A DNA stretch of 64,000 nt from Nissolia schottii (GCA_003254905.1 QANU01028958.1:358894-422893), one strand, 5' to 3'; shown: positions 10,471 to 22,096, numbered from the stretch's first letter. The notes: generated by a model not told the origin, from the sequence alone. A program made the numbers and translations.

Positions 10471-12370
10471 ATGTTACCTCAAACACTAGCCATCCCTGCT
10501 GCAGCGCCAGCGCTCCTTGTGATATTCGTATTCATTCTATCAATAGCTGTGTTGCATCAGAAACACCATCAACAACATGATAGGAACAAGAATCCACCAG
10601 GTCCAATGGCCTTGCCGATCATTGGTAACCTCCACATGCTAGGGAAACTCCCACACCGCACCCTTCAATCCCTGGCCAAGCAATATGGACCAATCATGTC
10701 CTTAAAGCTAGGACAGGTCCCTACCATAGTGGTTTCCTCCCCTGAAGCCGCCGAGCTGTTCCTCAAGACAAACGACGCCGATTTCGCTAGCCGGCCTAAA
10801 ATGCAGGCTTCTGAATATCTGGCTTACGGAGGAAAGGGCATAGGAGTAGCTGAGTATGGTTCCTACTGGCGCAACATGAGGAAACTGTGTACCTTGCAAC
10901 TCCTTAGTGCTTCAAAAGTTGAGATGTTTGCTCCTTTGCGGAGGGAGGAATTGGACCTATTGCTGAAGACACTTGAGAAAGCATCAGCCTCACGTGAGGT
11001 TGTGGACCTCAGCGAGCTAGTTGGGGAGCTTATAGAGAATATGGCTTTTAAAATGATATTGGGGCGGAATAAGGACAAGAGATTTGATCTTAAGGGGGTT
11101 GTTCGTGAGGAAATGAACTTGGTTGGGGCTTTTAATTTAGCAGATTTTTTGCCTTGGCTAAGCATATTTGATCCTCAGGTATGAAGATTTAACTTTAATT
11201 TTGACTAGGATAAGTTTTTAAAATGGAAGTTAATTTTATTAGTCAATCTGTTGATTGCTTTAGGAATTGCAACTACTTTGATATGATACTCGTTCTTTTA
11301 TTTTTCTTAATATATCAACTTTCTCCTTTTCGAAATAACTGTCTGTTTGACTATTTTAATACATCTTTAATTGAACTTGATACATTGAGTCAAATAAATT
11401 TGTTTTGAAAGGGAGTAAGTATTTTAATACTGCTTATGAGGAAATCTTTTATATGTTCCCGCAATGATTCCCATATTAGGGACTAGCAAGTCGAATGAAG
11501 AAAGCAAGTAAGGCATTTGACCAAGTGTTGGAGCTGATCATCAAAGATCATGAGCATCCTTCAGACAATGAACTCAAAGATAAAGACTTTGTTGACATAT
11601 TGCTATCACTTGTGAACCAACCAATAGATCCTCAAAAAGAACAAAAACATGTCATTGACAGGACTAATATCAAGGCAATTGTATTAGATATGATGGTTGC
11701 AGGATCAGATACTTCTACAACGGCAATTGAGTGGGCTATTTCAGAACTCTTGAAGCATCCAAGAGTGATGAAGAGACTTCAAGATGAGCTAGAACATGTT
11801 GTGGGGATGAATAGACAAGTGGAAGAGACTGACTTAGAAAAGTTACCTTACTTGAACATGGTAGTGAAAGAGTCCTTAAGATTATATCCCGTAGGTCCCT
11901 TGTTAGCCCCTCGTGAATCAGTAAAAGATGTTACTATCGATGGTTATTACATAAAGAGAAAGTCAAGAATCATAATAAATGCATGGGCTATCGGAAGAGA
12001 TCCTAAAGTTTGGTCAGAAAATGCTGAGATGTTTTATCCAGAGAGATTTGTTAATAACGACATAGACATTCGTGGATATGATTTTAGGCTCATACCATTT
12101 GGCGCAGGGCGGAGAGGGTGTGCTGGGATCAATCTGGGTCTAATTACTATTAGGCTTGTTTTAGCTCAATTAGTGCATTGCTTCAGTTGGGAGCTTCCCT
12201 CTGGCATTTCTCGTGAGGACTTGGACATGAGTGAGAACTTTGGCCTCACAATGCCAAGAAGTAAGCACTTGCTAGCCGTGCCAACTTATCGCCTACAAAA
12301 AAGTTCAGAAATGAAAGAAATTAAAGCAATTAAGGGTGATGAACCTGTGATTATATCAAACCCAGTGTAG
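10471..12370 (+). CDS. CYP736A: Cytochrome P450, CYP736A type (copy A1), with C-terminal extension
   Basis: Haem-thiolate monooxygenase of the CYP71 clan, expected in the endoplasmic reticulum membrane and fed by P450 reductase. The substrate is unknown. Exons are 10471-11178 and 11480-12370 with a 301-bp phase-0 GT-AG intron, giving 532 aa. The N-terminal anchor (about residues 8-30) is followed by the proline hinge NPPGPMALPIIGNL. Other motifs are the I-helix AGSDTST (Asp about 312), ESLR of the K-helix (about 367-370), PERF, and the haem loop PFGAGRRGCAG with Cys about 450. I chose the ATG at 10471. The in-frame GTG at 10450 adds only seven residues and is not a plant start. Relative to copy A2 (19222) the stop after the YRLQ end is lost through small indels and substitutions, adding about 24 residues ending in ISNPV. 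Family placement is from memory of soybean CYP736A proteins. Confidence 0.9.
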
Positions 12371-12399
12371 GATTAGAAAGGTGTGATTTCACTGTTTGA

Positions 12400-12490
12400 A
12401 TACAGTTGTATCTATAGGACGAACACCCCCTGAACTATAGATATTCACCGTATCAAGGTAATGCCTTAACCACTAGACTAGTATAACTTT
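12400..12490 (-). repeat. Possible tRNA-like or SINE relic in the 3' flank
   Basis: On the minus strand TAGTCTAGTGGTTAAGGC resembles a tRNA or SINE A-box region, followed by a degenerate GTTCAGGGG segment where a B box would lie. It is too degenerate for a tRNA gene. Confidence 0.25.
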
Positions 12491-13025
12491 TTGTGAGATT
12501 TTATGTAATCACATTTATTAATATAATTTTATTATTTTAATTTTTCTTTTTAAACAAATCCTAAATTAAACTCATAGGCTATGAGTTTTGATCTTCATAG
12601 ACTTTGGAATCATTTGGTTTAGGAATCAAATCAATCAAATGCCTTGCAACTAAAATGGAATGATTTTAAAATCAAATCAATTGTTAAGTATGATCTTTAA
12701 CCATTAATTCTTTGTTGCTTATGTTATGTATAGAGCATTCCTCATTAATTAATTAATGGTGAGAGATCACATTTGACAATATATGACAAGAAATCTAATT
12801 GAGAGGTTCTATTTCAAATTTTAGTGACATTAATTATGATCCCAATTATGTATTGTGTGTTGAGAATAATTCTTGTTTAGTTGGAATTTGAATATTATTG
12901 GTCTTGTATGTTTCAGACATAGATCTTGTAAGGTATTTGAATATTATTGGTCATATATGTTTCGGGTTTACATCTAAAAAGATGGCTGATTATTGTTGTT
13001 GAATGTTGTTTTATTGATTGTGTAG
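12491..13025. other. 3' flank of copy A1, nothing recognised
   Basis: AT-rich and without an ORF. Two similar phrases (TTTGAATATTATTGGTC) occur near 12885 and 12937, a small local duplication. Confidence 0.4.
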
Positions 13026-13084
13026 CAGGCCATAGTAATAGACCACAGTAACAGGCCGCAGTAACAGGCTGTCGTAACAGGCCA
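13026..13084. repeat. Short minisatellite, CAGGCCGCAGTAA-type unit
   Basis: About four to five imperfect tandem copies of a 13-15 bp unit built on CAGGCC-nCAGTAA. Confidence 0.75.
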
Positions 13085-13333
13085 AACAACATATTTTTTT
13101 ATAATAAAAAATATACACAGGTAGGTCTTTCAAGCTCTATGCCAAGCCTCTCAAATAGGTCAGGTCAGGCTAAAAAATAGCCTATGACAGTTATTAGGCC
13201 AAATCCAAGCCAAAAACTAACGACATAAGTCTGACCTGGCCTGAACTGGCTTAACCCGTTCCCATCCTTACTTGAGAGTGAATAAGATTGACAAGTCTTT
13301 CCCCTAAGAAGAGGGAGTTTTATTGATTTGAGT

Positions 13334-13443
13334 ATTGTTAAAATGTTGAGTGCAGGAACAGAGAATTCATCCCCAATCATTTCGGTTACGCAACTTCATA
13401 GTTGTTTCATAATATGACAACGAAATTGCATTGGCATATAGAC
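13334..13443. repeat. Duplicated 3'-flank block (partner at 21720-21829)
   Basis: The stretch with GAGTGCAGGAACAGAGAATT and ATGACAACGAAATTGCATTG recurs downstream of copy A2 at 21720-21829 in the same orientation. This shows that the 3' flanks of A1 and A2 were duplicated together with the genes. Confidence 0.8.
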
Positions 13444-13852
13444 TGTATATATAGAAGAGAATATACAGTAGCCTAGTAGGTTATTCTCAATCTTCATTAC
13501 AATTGTGATGACTCTGCCTTTGGTACCCTATACTTGGCCAATTCAGTGTCATAGCAAAAAATCAGAACAAAAACAAATAATGACACACGATCTATGAACT
13601 TAATTAGCAAGATGGGAATCATGGAACAAAGCAAACTGAAATGTTCTGAAAAATTACACTAACTTCTTAAGAATATAAAATCAATTATTGTCCCAAATTG
13701 AACGCACAAAATATTTCACAGGGTCTCTACATAGACGTCTAATTGTATCTTGGGATATTAGTCTTTCATCAGACTATACTTTAGATAAAAAGAATATAAA
13801 AGTAGTTTTGTGTATATAACTAATAAAAAAAAGAAGGAAAAAAAAAAATGAC

Positions 13853-14110
13853 TCCCATGCTACAATATATTTTGAGGTAGAAAAATTTAGCCATCTCTCT
13901 TGAATTGTAGTCCATGACTATGAGGAATAAGGTTTTGCTTTGTCCTCTGAAAAACAAAGGCTGCTAGGCTGTATCTTGGTTCAAACTTGAATTGTATTTG
14001 AGCCCATGTCATTTTGTCAAGACCATGGTTAACATGATAAATTAGTCAAAAAAAGGAAGAAAAAATACCCACAAATATTCACCATTTTCATTTCAAGCAA
14101 TCAATCAAAC
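13853..14110 (+). promoter_or_regulatory. Promoter copy of the A-type P450s in front of the relic at 14111
   Basis: The sequence is nearly the same as the last repeat unit and leader of copy A2 (18974-19221). It has the GGTAGAAAAATTTAGCCATC start, the CAAAGGCTGCTAGGCTGTAT middle, and the leader CCATTTTCATTTCAAGCAAT directly before the ATG. Only one unit is present here, against three in front of A2. Confidence 0.75.
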
Positions 14111-14224
14111 ATGTTACCAACATTAGCTATCCCTGCTGCAGTGCCAGTGCTCCTTGTGATATTCATATTCATTCTATCAATAGCTGCGTTGCATCAAAAG
14201 CACCATCGAAAAGGAATAAATTAG
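14111..14224 (+). pseudogene. P450 relic: membrane-anchor fragment of an A-type copy
   Basis: The ATG at 14111 opens a 37-codon frame that matches the N-terminal signal anchor of copy A2 (LPTLAIPAAVPVLLVIFIF style), with one in-frame codon deletion. After about 14210 the homology stops and an LTR-like sequence begins, supplying TAG at 14222-14224. Proline hinge, oxygen-binding and haem regions are all absent, so it cannot be an enzyme. The promoter-like region upstream looks intact. Best read as an A-type gene truncated by insertion or rearrangement. Confidence 0.85.
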
Positions 14225-14774
14225 TTTCCCTTTAGGCTTAGCAAAAATCACGCATTTAGGCATCCATTGTAGGCTTGTTCATGGTTTTTCAGGTCTCGAG
14301 ATCCCTGGGAGAAGTATGGAGCTCTCACTCACTGAAGATCCAATGTTTAGACGTCTACTCAGAGAGATTGGAGACCGAGCGCTGAATCTGGCACTTGGTC
14401 GCTAGAATTCTAGAAGAAGTCAACGCTCGAGAGCCAATATTAGAGCTCAAGCGCTAGGACGACGATATTTCTAGCTCAGATACGAAATTAGATACAGAAT
14501 CAAAACCCGTATCAACACGTGTCTTAATTCAACGCTTGAGCGCCAGGTTGGTAACTCTGCAAGCTCCACGTGGATTTGACACGGAATCTAACAAGGATTT
14601 GACACAGCTACTGCCTTAGGGATGAGACTATAAAAGGGGACGAGAAGAGCCAAGAGAAATCATCGTCCAGAGCTAGAAATCACTTACAATAGAGTTTAGG
14701 GAGAGGATTTGAGAGTTACGAAGGAGATCAAGGAGCATCATCATTCCTTGTTCGTCATTCTTATGTATTGTTCT

Positions 14775-14809
<35 letters not shown>

Positions 14810-15530
14810 ATCATCTTATGTTGTTTTCTAATTCAAGGATGAACAAATCCTTTTTAGGTTAGGGTCTTGATGTAACTTATGTTTAATTTCTAATTTTGAT
14901 TCGAGGTTATTCAGTTATTGTTTGTTTACCGTTTAAGTTCATTATTCTATGCTTAATGCTTTGGTTGCCTGATCACCAATCATATGAATCTTAGTCTTGT
15001 ATGCAATTTGAGAAAAGGAATACAAGAGTGCAAATGAGGAATTAACCATAAGCTAGCTATAATTAGCGATAATTTATGCGGTTTGTGCAATTGTGTTACA
15101 AGAATCATAAAATGCTAATGCTTTGGCCTAGCTTGTTCACGCTAAGCGATTAGGTGATCGGTTGGGTTGAAAGAAAGTCACTAACTATCGAGAGGGGTTA
15201 GTGATTAAAAGAGAAATTCTGATTGTTAACTGATTCGAGCAAGAACTGAATAACTGAAATTATAATTGGTAAAATTAGCATAGGTGGAATCAAGTACTCT
15301 AATCCCTTTATCATCAAAATTCAATTCTTTTGTTATTGTCTTTACAATTATTGAATTTTCTGTTTATTGTTCATTCTTCAAATCAACAAGAACATTATTC
15401 TCTTTCATTCTTTGTAATTATCGATTAATTTGCACAATTAATTTGTCCTCGCGAGATCGACAACCCTAGTGCATTATACTCAATTTTATTACTTATACAA
15501 CGTGGTATACTTCCAGTGAAAATTTGTATC
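14213..15530 (+). mobile_element. LTR fragment of a Gypsy/Tat-like retroelement, inserted in Copia sequence
   Basis: About 1.3 kb of non-coding sequence with LTR hallmarks: a TATA box (GACTATAAAAGGGG near 14627), a downstream transcribed leader with a CT run (14779-14808), and a 3' end with TTTATTACTTATACAACGTGGTATACTT typical in style of legume Tat/Ogre-like LTR ends. It ends at about 15530, exactly where Copia RNase H coding sequence resumes. The last roughly 225 bp recur inverted at 30745-30970 at the same Copia position. Superfamily assignment is tentative. Confidence 0.5.
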
Positions 15531-15754
15531 AGAAAGTCTACTAGTGGCTACTGTGTCTACTTTGGCCCCAACTTGATCTCTTGGTCCTCTAAGAAGCAGC
15601 ATGCAATATCCAGGTCCAACATAGAGGCACAGTGTCGTGGCTTTGCTACTTTAGTTGTTGACATCTTTACAAAAGCGACATCATCCACATTATTTCTAGA
15701 TTTTTGCAGCAAACTCAGAATCGCAGATGCTGCATTGCTGAGTTTGAGGGGGGC
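15530..15754 (+). pseudogene. Copia RNase H fragment
   Basis: The frame contains RKSTSGYCVYFGPNLISWSS and KQHAISRSNIEA, the classic Copia RNase H region. A deletion fuses it to the C-terminal IFTKATSSTLFLDF segment, removing the middle of the domain. A purine tract GAGGGGGGC at 15746-15754 precedes the LTR. The same deletion is seen in the copy at 30513-30740, so both derive from one already defective element. Confidence 0.85.
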
Positions 15755-15947
15755 TGAAAGGGATAAAGGATGAAGGCTAAGCTAGCTAAGTATGTATAGT
15801 TAGGATAGCTTAGTCTGTTTTAACTAACCACTATAAGTTAGTTATAGGAAGCTGTAATCTGACACAACAGAGAACATAAGTTGCTCCTTTCCCTTGTAAT
15901 CTATATATAGTGAAATCTTTCACAAATGCAACAACAATCATCTCAAT

Positions 15948-15982
<35 letters not shown>

Positions 15983-16045
15983 CATTCATCTCCATACTTC
16001 TTCTTCAGCTTTGCACTGATACCTTTACCTACCCACGAAATGCAG
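15755..16045 (+). mobile_element. Copia 3' LTR
   Basis: It starts TGAAAGGGATAAAGG right after the polypurine tract. It contains a TATA-like CTATATATAG near 15901 and a CT microsatellite (15949-15979), and ends around 16040. The inverted relative near 30365-30510 lacks the first part of this LTR. Confidence 0.65.
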
Positions 16046-16539
16046 TAATAATTTAGGCTCAAAGAGGGTAGCTTAAATGATGAGATCAGATACAGTATGA
16101 CGATTAATGGGAAGCAATAAGGAATGGAAATTTTGGTGCCAAATCTGGCAATCATCCATGTTTTCTGTTCTGAAGATTATTGTATGTGGGAGTTTCTGGA
16201 GGAGTGGCTGATTTGTGACCTATTCACTCAAAAATTTTCCCACACAGAAAACATAATGCAAAATTTAAAATACATAGAAGGGAACACCTGTCATTGTCTA
16301 CAAGCAATTATTTCGAGTACTATGAATTACAATATTTGATGAACTATAGGGGGGGAAAATAAAAAAAGATCATACGGCATCCTAATCTCTGTAATAGCTA
16401 CAATAAATCACTATGCAGAGATAAGAGATTCCTCTTTATTCGGACAAAACAATGGCACATGAAACACATAGAAAATAATCATTTCCCAATTATTATTTTT
16501 ATAAGGCGATGATCATTATCTTGGCTTTGCTTTGATTTT
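16046..16539. other. 3' flank of copy B1, shared with copy B3
   Basis: No gene. The sequence matches, inverted, the 3' flank of the gene ending at 29831 (29832-30365), including the TCTCTTATCTC and TTATTTCGAGTACTATGAAT stretches. It is therefore part of a duplicated inverted block. Confidence 0.75.
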
Positions 16540-18368
16540 TCAAGCTTGATTATTAAGGCGATAAGTTGACACAGCTAGCAAGGGTTGACTCCTTGGCATC
16601 GAAAGATCAAACTTCTCAGACATGTCCAAGTCATCAGGTGACATGCCACGCGGAAGCTCCCAACTGAAGCAGTGGATCAATTGAGCCAGAACAATTTTCA
16701 TTGTAGTTAGACCCAATTGCATCCCAGGGCATCCTCTACGACCTGAACCAAATGGAAGAAGTTGAAAGTCATGCCCTTTGATGTCTATGCTGCTATTCTC
16801 AAATCTCTCTGGATAAAACTCGTTAGCATTATCCCAAGCTTTGGGATCACGCCCTATCGCATATACATTCACCATGACTGGTGTGTTCTTCTTTATGAAG
16901 TAACCATCAACGGTAACGTCTTCGAGAGAGTAATGAGGCAACAACAATGGCCCTGGAGGATGCAATCTTAAGGTCTCTTTGGCCACCATGTCCAAGTAAG
17001 GCAACTTTGCTAGGTCTGACTCCTCCACCGGCCTATTCATTCCCACTACATTTTGTAGCTCATCTTGAAGCCTCTTCATTGCGCTTGGATGCCTCAAGAG
17101 TTCTGACATACCCCACTCAGATGAGACAGCGGACGTGTCCACCGCGGCCGCAAGAATTTCTAGTACAATGGCCTTGATGTTGGTTCTATCAATCACATAT
17201 TTCTGTTCATCATTAGCACTAGCATCCATGGGTTGGCCTATAAGTGAAAGCAATATGTCAACAAAGTCCTTTTTCTGAATATGGTTATTTGAAGAACGCT
17301 CATGGTCTTTGATGAACTCCTCCAGCATTTCATCAAATGCGTTCCTATTTTTCTTTAATCGCCTTACTAGTCCCTGATATATACGGTAACATAAACTTTA
17401 ATTAATATCAAGTGTAATGTAATATTTCATGAGAAATAAGTATTAGTGTGTGTTTGGAAATAAGCAAATATGGAAATAAGCGATTATCTAAGTAAGTTTA
17501 ATTTGAAAGCTTTCTCAACTACACTCTTAATGGACAGTATAATATTTTCTTTCGAAAACACAATCCGATCTAAACTTGTTAAATATCATTAGAAAAATAC
17601 AAAGAAACAAAAATAAAAATGAAGGACGATTATATGATTAAAATCAAAAGTAATAAGAAGGGGGGAAGTTCATACTTGGAGATCGAATATCCCTAGCCAA
17701 GGCACATAATCGGCCAAATTAAAAGCTGCATTCAATTGCAGCATCTCATGAGCAAGCCCCTTCATGTCGAATCTGTCGTCCTTACTGCGACCCAGGATCA
17801 TTTTATAAGTGATGTTCTCTATAAGCTCTGTTATCATCTGGTGAAGGTTCACAACCTCCCCTGATGCTGACGTTTTCTCAATCGCCTTCACAGTTAATCC
17901 CAACTCCTCCTTCCTTAAAGGAGCAAACATCTCAACTTTTGCTGTATGAAGAAGTTGTAAGGCACACACCTTCCTCACATTGCGCCAGTAGGCGCCATAC
18001 TTGGTGAACACTAGGCCCTTGTTGCCATAAGACATGTAATTTGATGCATAAGTTTTGGGCCGGCTGGCGAAAATGGTGTCGTGGGTCTTGAGGAACAGCT
18101 CGGCGGCTGCAGGGGAGGAAACCACAATGGTAGGAACCTGTCCAAGCTTCATGGACATGATTGGTCCATATTGCTTGGCCAGGGATTGAAGGCCGCGGTG
18201 CGGGAGTTTCCCCAGCATGTGGAGGTTACCGATGATCGGTAAGGCCGGAGGACCTGGTGGACGTTTGCCACCATGTTGCCCAAGTTTTGAATACAGCACA
18301 AAAGCAGAGAGGATGAATATGAGTACCACAGCTAGTGCTTCAGGACTCGCTAATGTTTCAGCCAACAT
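16540..18368 (-). CDS. CYP736A: Cytochrome P450, CYP736A type (copy B1)
   Basis: Membrane-anchored haem monooxygenase of the CYP71 clan; substrate unknown. Exons on the minus strand are 18368-17676 and 17373-16540 (302-bp phase-0 intron), giving 508 aa. Visible motifs are the anchor (about 10-28), RPPGPPALPIIGNL hinge, I-helix AAAVDTS where the usual AGxDT Gly is Ala, ETLR K-helix, PERF, and haem loop PFGSGRRGCPG with Cys about 446. The protein ends TYRLNNQA. It differs from copies B2 and B3 at roughly 25-30 residues, including around the I-helix (VDTSAVSSEW against LDTSAAATEW) and a LHPPGPLLLPHYS segment that lies in a substrate-recognition region. It diverges from copy A2 across an 853-bp shared promoter interval. 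Confidence 0.92.
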
Positions 18369-18448
18369 TTCTGATTGTGTTTGCTTTGATAGAATGATAG
18401 AAGGATTTTGTTTGGTTTGCTTGATTGAAAAATTGAGAATTGCTTTTG

Positions 18449-18510
18449 GTATTTATACATTTACGATGATCTTAAACAATGTCTTGGTTGTCACGGGCTC
18501 AATTTCATGG
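18449..18510 (-). promoter_or_regulatory. Core promoter of copy B1
   Basis: On the minus strand CCATGAAATTGAGCCC (18495-18510) lies 37 bp upstream of TATAAATAC (18449-18457), about 80 bp before the ATG. The same arrangement occurs at copy B2. Confidence 0.65.
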
Positions 18511-18628
18511 TTCTAAAGCCAACAACAGACAGCTGAACTAAAATAGTCTAGGAAACGTTTTAATTGAAGTAATAATGAATAAGAAAAAGAAGGGAAAAAA
18601 AAAAAACAGAAAAAGACTGCTATGGTGC

Positions 18629-19148
18629 TATATATTCAGAGGTAGAAAAGTTTAGCCATCTCTCTTGAATTCTAGTCCATGACTATGAGTAATAAGGTTT
18701 TATCTTGTCCTATGAAAAACAAAGGCTGCTAGGCTGTATCTTGGTTCAAACTTGAAGTGTATTTGATCCCATGTCATTTTGTCAAGACCATGGTTAACAT
18801 CATATATTCAGAGGTAGAAAAGTTTAGCCATCTCTCTTGAATTGTAGTCCATGACTATGAATAATAAGGTTTTATTTTGTCCAATGAAAAAACAAAGGCT
18901 GCTAGGATGTATCTTGGTTCAAACTTGAATTGTATTTGATCCCATGTCATTTTGTCCAGACCATGGTTAACATCATATATTCAGAGGTAGAAAAATTTAG
19001 CCATTTCTCTTGAATTGTAGTCCAGGACTACGAGGAATAAGGTTCTGCTTTGTCCAATGTAAAACAAAGGCTGCTAGGCTGTATCTTGGTTCAAAGTTGA
19101 ATTGTATTCGAGCCCATGTCATTTTGTCAAGACCATGGTTAACATGAT
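18629..19148. repeat. Three tandem copies of a 172-173 bp promoter unit
   Basis: Units begin with TATATTCAGAGGTAGAAAAG at 18631, 18803 and 18976, giving periods of 172 and 173 bp. Each carries CAAAGGCTGCTAGG and TGTATCTTGGTTCAAA and ends with GACCATGGTTAACAT. The array fills most of the interval between divergent genes B1 (-) and A2 (+). The relic at 14111 has only one unit, so the triplication is specific to this locus. Confidence 0.92.
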
Positions 19149-19221
19149 AAATTAGTTAAAAAAAAGGAATAAAAAATACCCACAAATCTTCACCATTTTC
19201 ATTTCAAGCAATCAATCAAAC

Positions 19222-20198
19222 ATGTTACCCCAAACAGTAGCTATCCCTGCTGCAGTGCCAGCGCTCCTTGTGATATTCATATTCATTCTATCAATAGCTG
19301 TGTTGCATCAGAAACACCAACAACAACATGATAGGAACAAGAATCCACCAGGTCCAATGGCCTTGCCGATCATTGGTAACCTCCACATGCTAGGGAAACT
19401 CCCACACCGCGCCCTTCAATCCCTGGCCAAGCAATATGGACCAATCATGTCCTTAAAGCTAGGACAGGTCCCAACCATAGTGGTCTCCACCCCCGAAGCC
19501 GCCGAGCTGTTCCTCAAGACAAACGACGCCGTTTTCGCCAGCAGGCCCAAAAGCCAAGCCTCAGAACACCTCTTCTACGGCGGGAAGGGAATGGGGTTAG
19601 CCGAGTACGGCGCATACTGGCGCGACATGAGGAAAGTGTGTACCTTGCAGCTTCTGAGTGCCTCCAGAGTGGAGACGTTTGGTCCCATGAGGAGGGAGGA
19701 GTTGGGGCTGTTTGTGAAGTCGTTGGAGAAAGCTGCGGCGTCGCGCGAGGTCGTGGACCTCAGCGAGGTAGTTGGGGAGGTTATAGAAAACATGGCCTTC
19801 AAGATGATATTGGGGAGGAGTAAGGACAGCAGGTTTGATCTCAAAGGGCTTGCTCATGAGCAAATGAACTTGGTCGGGGCTTTCAATTTGGTGGATTTTG
19901 TGCCTTGGCTAAGCATGTTTGATCCTCAGGTAATGATTATCGTCTTCAAACATGTTCTGTCTCCACTAAGGGTGTAAATTTGAAGGTTTTTTTTTTTTTT
20001 TTTTTTTTTTAAGGAAATGAAAAGCTTTGAACAGCTTAATTATGATTTTGACATTTTGAAATTATGATTAACTCTTTTAAAATATTTCATTTCTTTTATC
20101 TCTAAAACAAAACTCACAAATACCTCTAAATGATATAACAGTGTAAGCGTGACAAATCGAAAAGAATCGTGTCATAATTTCTATGCCACCAATGTTAT

Positions 20199-20241
<43 letters not shown>

Positions 20242-21275
20242 GATAAGGTTATTTAGAAGGAAATAGCTGCTAAAAATATTGTTACTAGTGGATTCTCCCT
20301 TCTATTGCTTGATAGAATTGATTATGAGTGTTCCACTTAACAAATCAAATCAAATTTGTTATTATTCTTTTATTCTACTTTCTTGACTACATTACTCAAT
20401 TCTGCTTGTGAAGAAATATTATATATGCTAATGTATGATTCCCATAATAGGGACTAGCAAGTCGCATGAAGAAAACAAGTAAGGCATTTGACCAGATGTT
20501 AGAGCAGATCATCAAAGATCATGAGCATCCTTCAGATAATGAACACAAAGATAAGGACTTTGTTGACATATTGTTGTCACTTATGGACCAACCAACAGAT
20601 CATGAACAGAAAAATATCGTTGACAGAACCAATATCAAGGCAGTTGTATTAGACATGATGGTAGGAGCATCAGACACATCTCCAACGGCAATTGAGTGGG
20701 GAATTTCAGAACTCTTGAGGCATCCAAGGGTGATGAAGAGACTCCAAGGTGAGCTAGAACAAGTAGTGGGGATGAATAGACAAGTGGAAGAGAATGACTT
20801 AGTAAAGTTACCTTACTTGAACATGGTAGTGACAGAGACTTTACGATTATATCCAGTTGGTCCTTTGTTAGGCCCTCGTGAATCACTTGAAGATGTCACC
20901 ATCGATGGTTATTATATAAAGAAAAAGTCACGAGTCATAGTAAATGCATGGGCTATAGGGAGAGATCCTAAAGTTTGGTCAAAAAATGCTGAAATATTTT
21001 ATCCAGAGAGATTTGCTAATAACAAAATTGACATTCGAGGATATGATTTTAGGCTCATACCATTTGGTGCAGGGCGCAGAGGGTGTGCTGGGATGAATTT
21101 GGGTCTAACTACTATTAGGCTTGTTCTGGCTCAATTAGTGCATTGCTTCAATTGGGAGCTTCCATCTGGCATGTCTCCAGAAGACTTAGACATGACTGAG
21201 AATTTTGGCCTCTCAATTGCAAGAACTAAGCATTTGCTAGCCATGCCAACTTATCGCCTACAAGGTAAAGCTTAG
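19222..21275 (+). CDS. CYP736A: Cytochrome P450, CYP736A type (copy A2)
   Basis: CYP71-clan monooxygenase, 510 aa, from exons 19222-19929 and 20451-21275. The 521-bp phase-0 intron is longer than in the paralogues (about 300 bp) because of a T-run and a TTA microsatellite. Motifs are the signal anchor (about 8-30), NPPGPMALPIIGNL hinge, I-helix VGASDTSPT (Asp about 311), ETLR, PERF, and haem loop PFGAGRRGCAG with Cys about 448. It ends TYRLQGKA, the usual end for the family. The closest paralogue is A1, with conserved start, intron phase and 3' flank. The leader CAAGCAATCAATCAAACATG is shared with the 14111 relic. Confidence 0.93.
19986..20240. repeat. Poly-T run and (TTA)n microsatellite in the A2 intron
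   Basis: A T homopolymer spans about 19986-20012 and a TTA repeat about 20202-20240. Together with flanking sequence they account for the larger intron of this copy. Confidence 0.9.
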
Positions 21276-22096
21276 AAAGGAATGAAATAAAAGCAGTTAA
21301 AGGGACCTCTGATTAATTTGGGACGTTTGCTTTGAATAATTGTTACTCTCTGGCTACTGTGGCTAGAGCTTCTTTGTTGTAATTGTAACTCATTTCACTG
21401 GCTGTGTTTTTGAATTTGTGTTACATACATTCATAAAAGTTTATAATAAAAATATTTCGGAGTTGCTAAACAACATTATTCTTGTTTTTTTAATGAAAAA
21501 AAAAACATTATTCTTTTTAGTGCAACACAGTTAAGCAAAACAAATTTTCTGGTCTGTTCAAAAGCAAATTATTGCCTACCGAATAACGAAAGCAAATGTT
21601 TAGATCGTTTAAATTTGTATAACTTTTAAGTCTAAACAATGCAGCAGTGTGGAAGAACACTCCTAGTCATTTGGGTTGCACGTTAGTCTTGTGCTTCAGC
21701 GTTGCACGATGTTTGGATAATTGTCAAAATGCTTGAGTGCAGGAACAGAGAATTCCTTCTCAATCATCTTCGTCACAACTTTATAATTGTTTCATGATAT
21801 GACAACGAAATTGCATTGGCATATAGACTTGGGGCTGGCTAGGATGGTACCCCTATTCTTTGGTACCGTCTAATGGTACCCCATTTTTCACGCAAAATTA
21901 ACTTCTCAAAATTACACTCTTTCCTCAAATTTTTATTTATTTCATTTTGCTCCCACCCAACAAAAATTGAATATTTGCACTGTAAACCCCTCAAAAATTT
22001 AGTATCATTGAATCAATCTTAGTCATTGAATCAAAAAGCTTCCATTACTTTTCTCTAGTTTTCTCATCATTTTCCACACTCAAATGCTGAGTTCAC
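21276..22096. other. 3' flank of A2, including duplicated block 21720-21829
   Basis: Non-coding. 21720-21829 is the partner of 13334-13443. The remainder is AT-rich with no further feature recognised. Confidence 0.6.

Noticed and set aside
16762..17177. ORFs opposite the B-type P450 exons (also at 24359-24765 and 29203-29609)
   Set aside because: Exact shadows of the haem-domain exon, repeated in all three copies.
19930..19977. Read-through of copy A2 exon 1 past 19929 to a stop
   Set aside because: The GT donor at 19930 and acceptor before 20451 match the intron position and phase of all paralogues.
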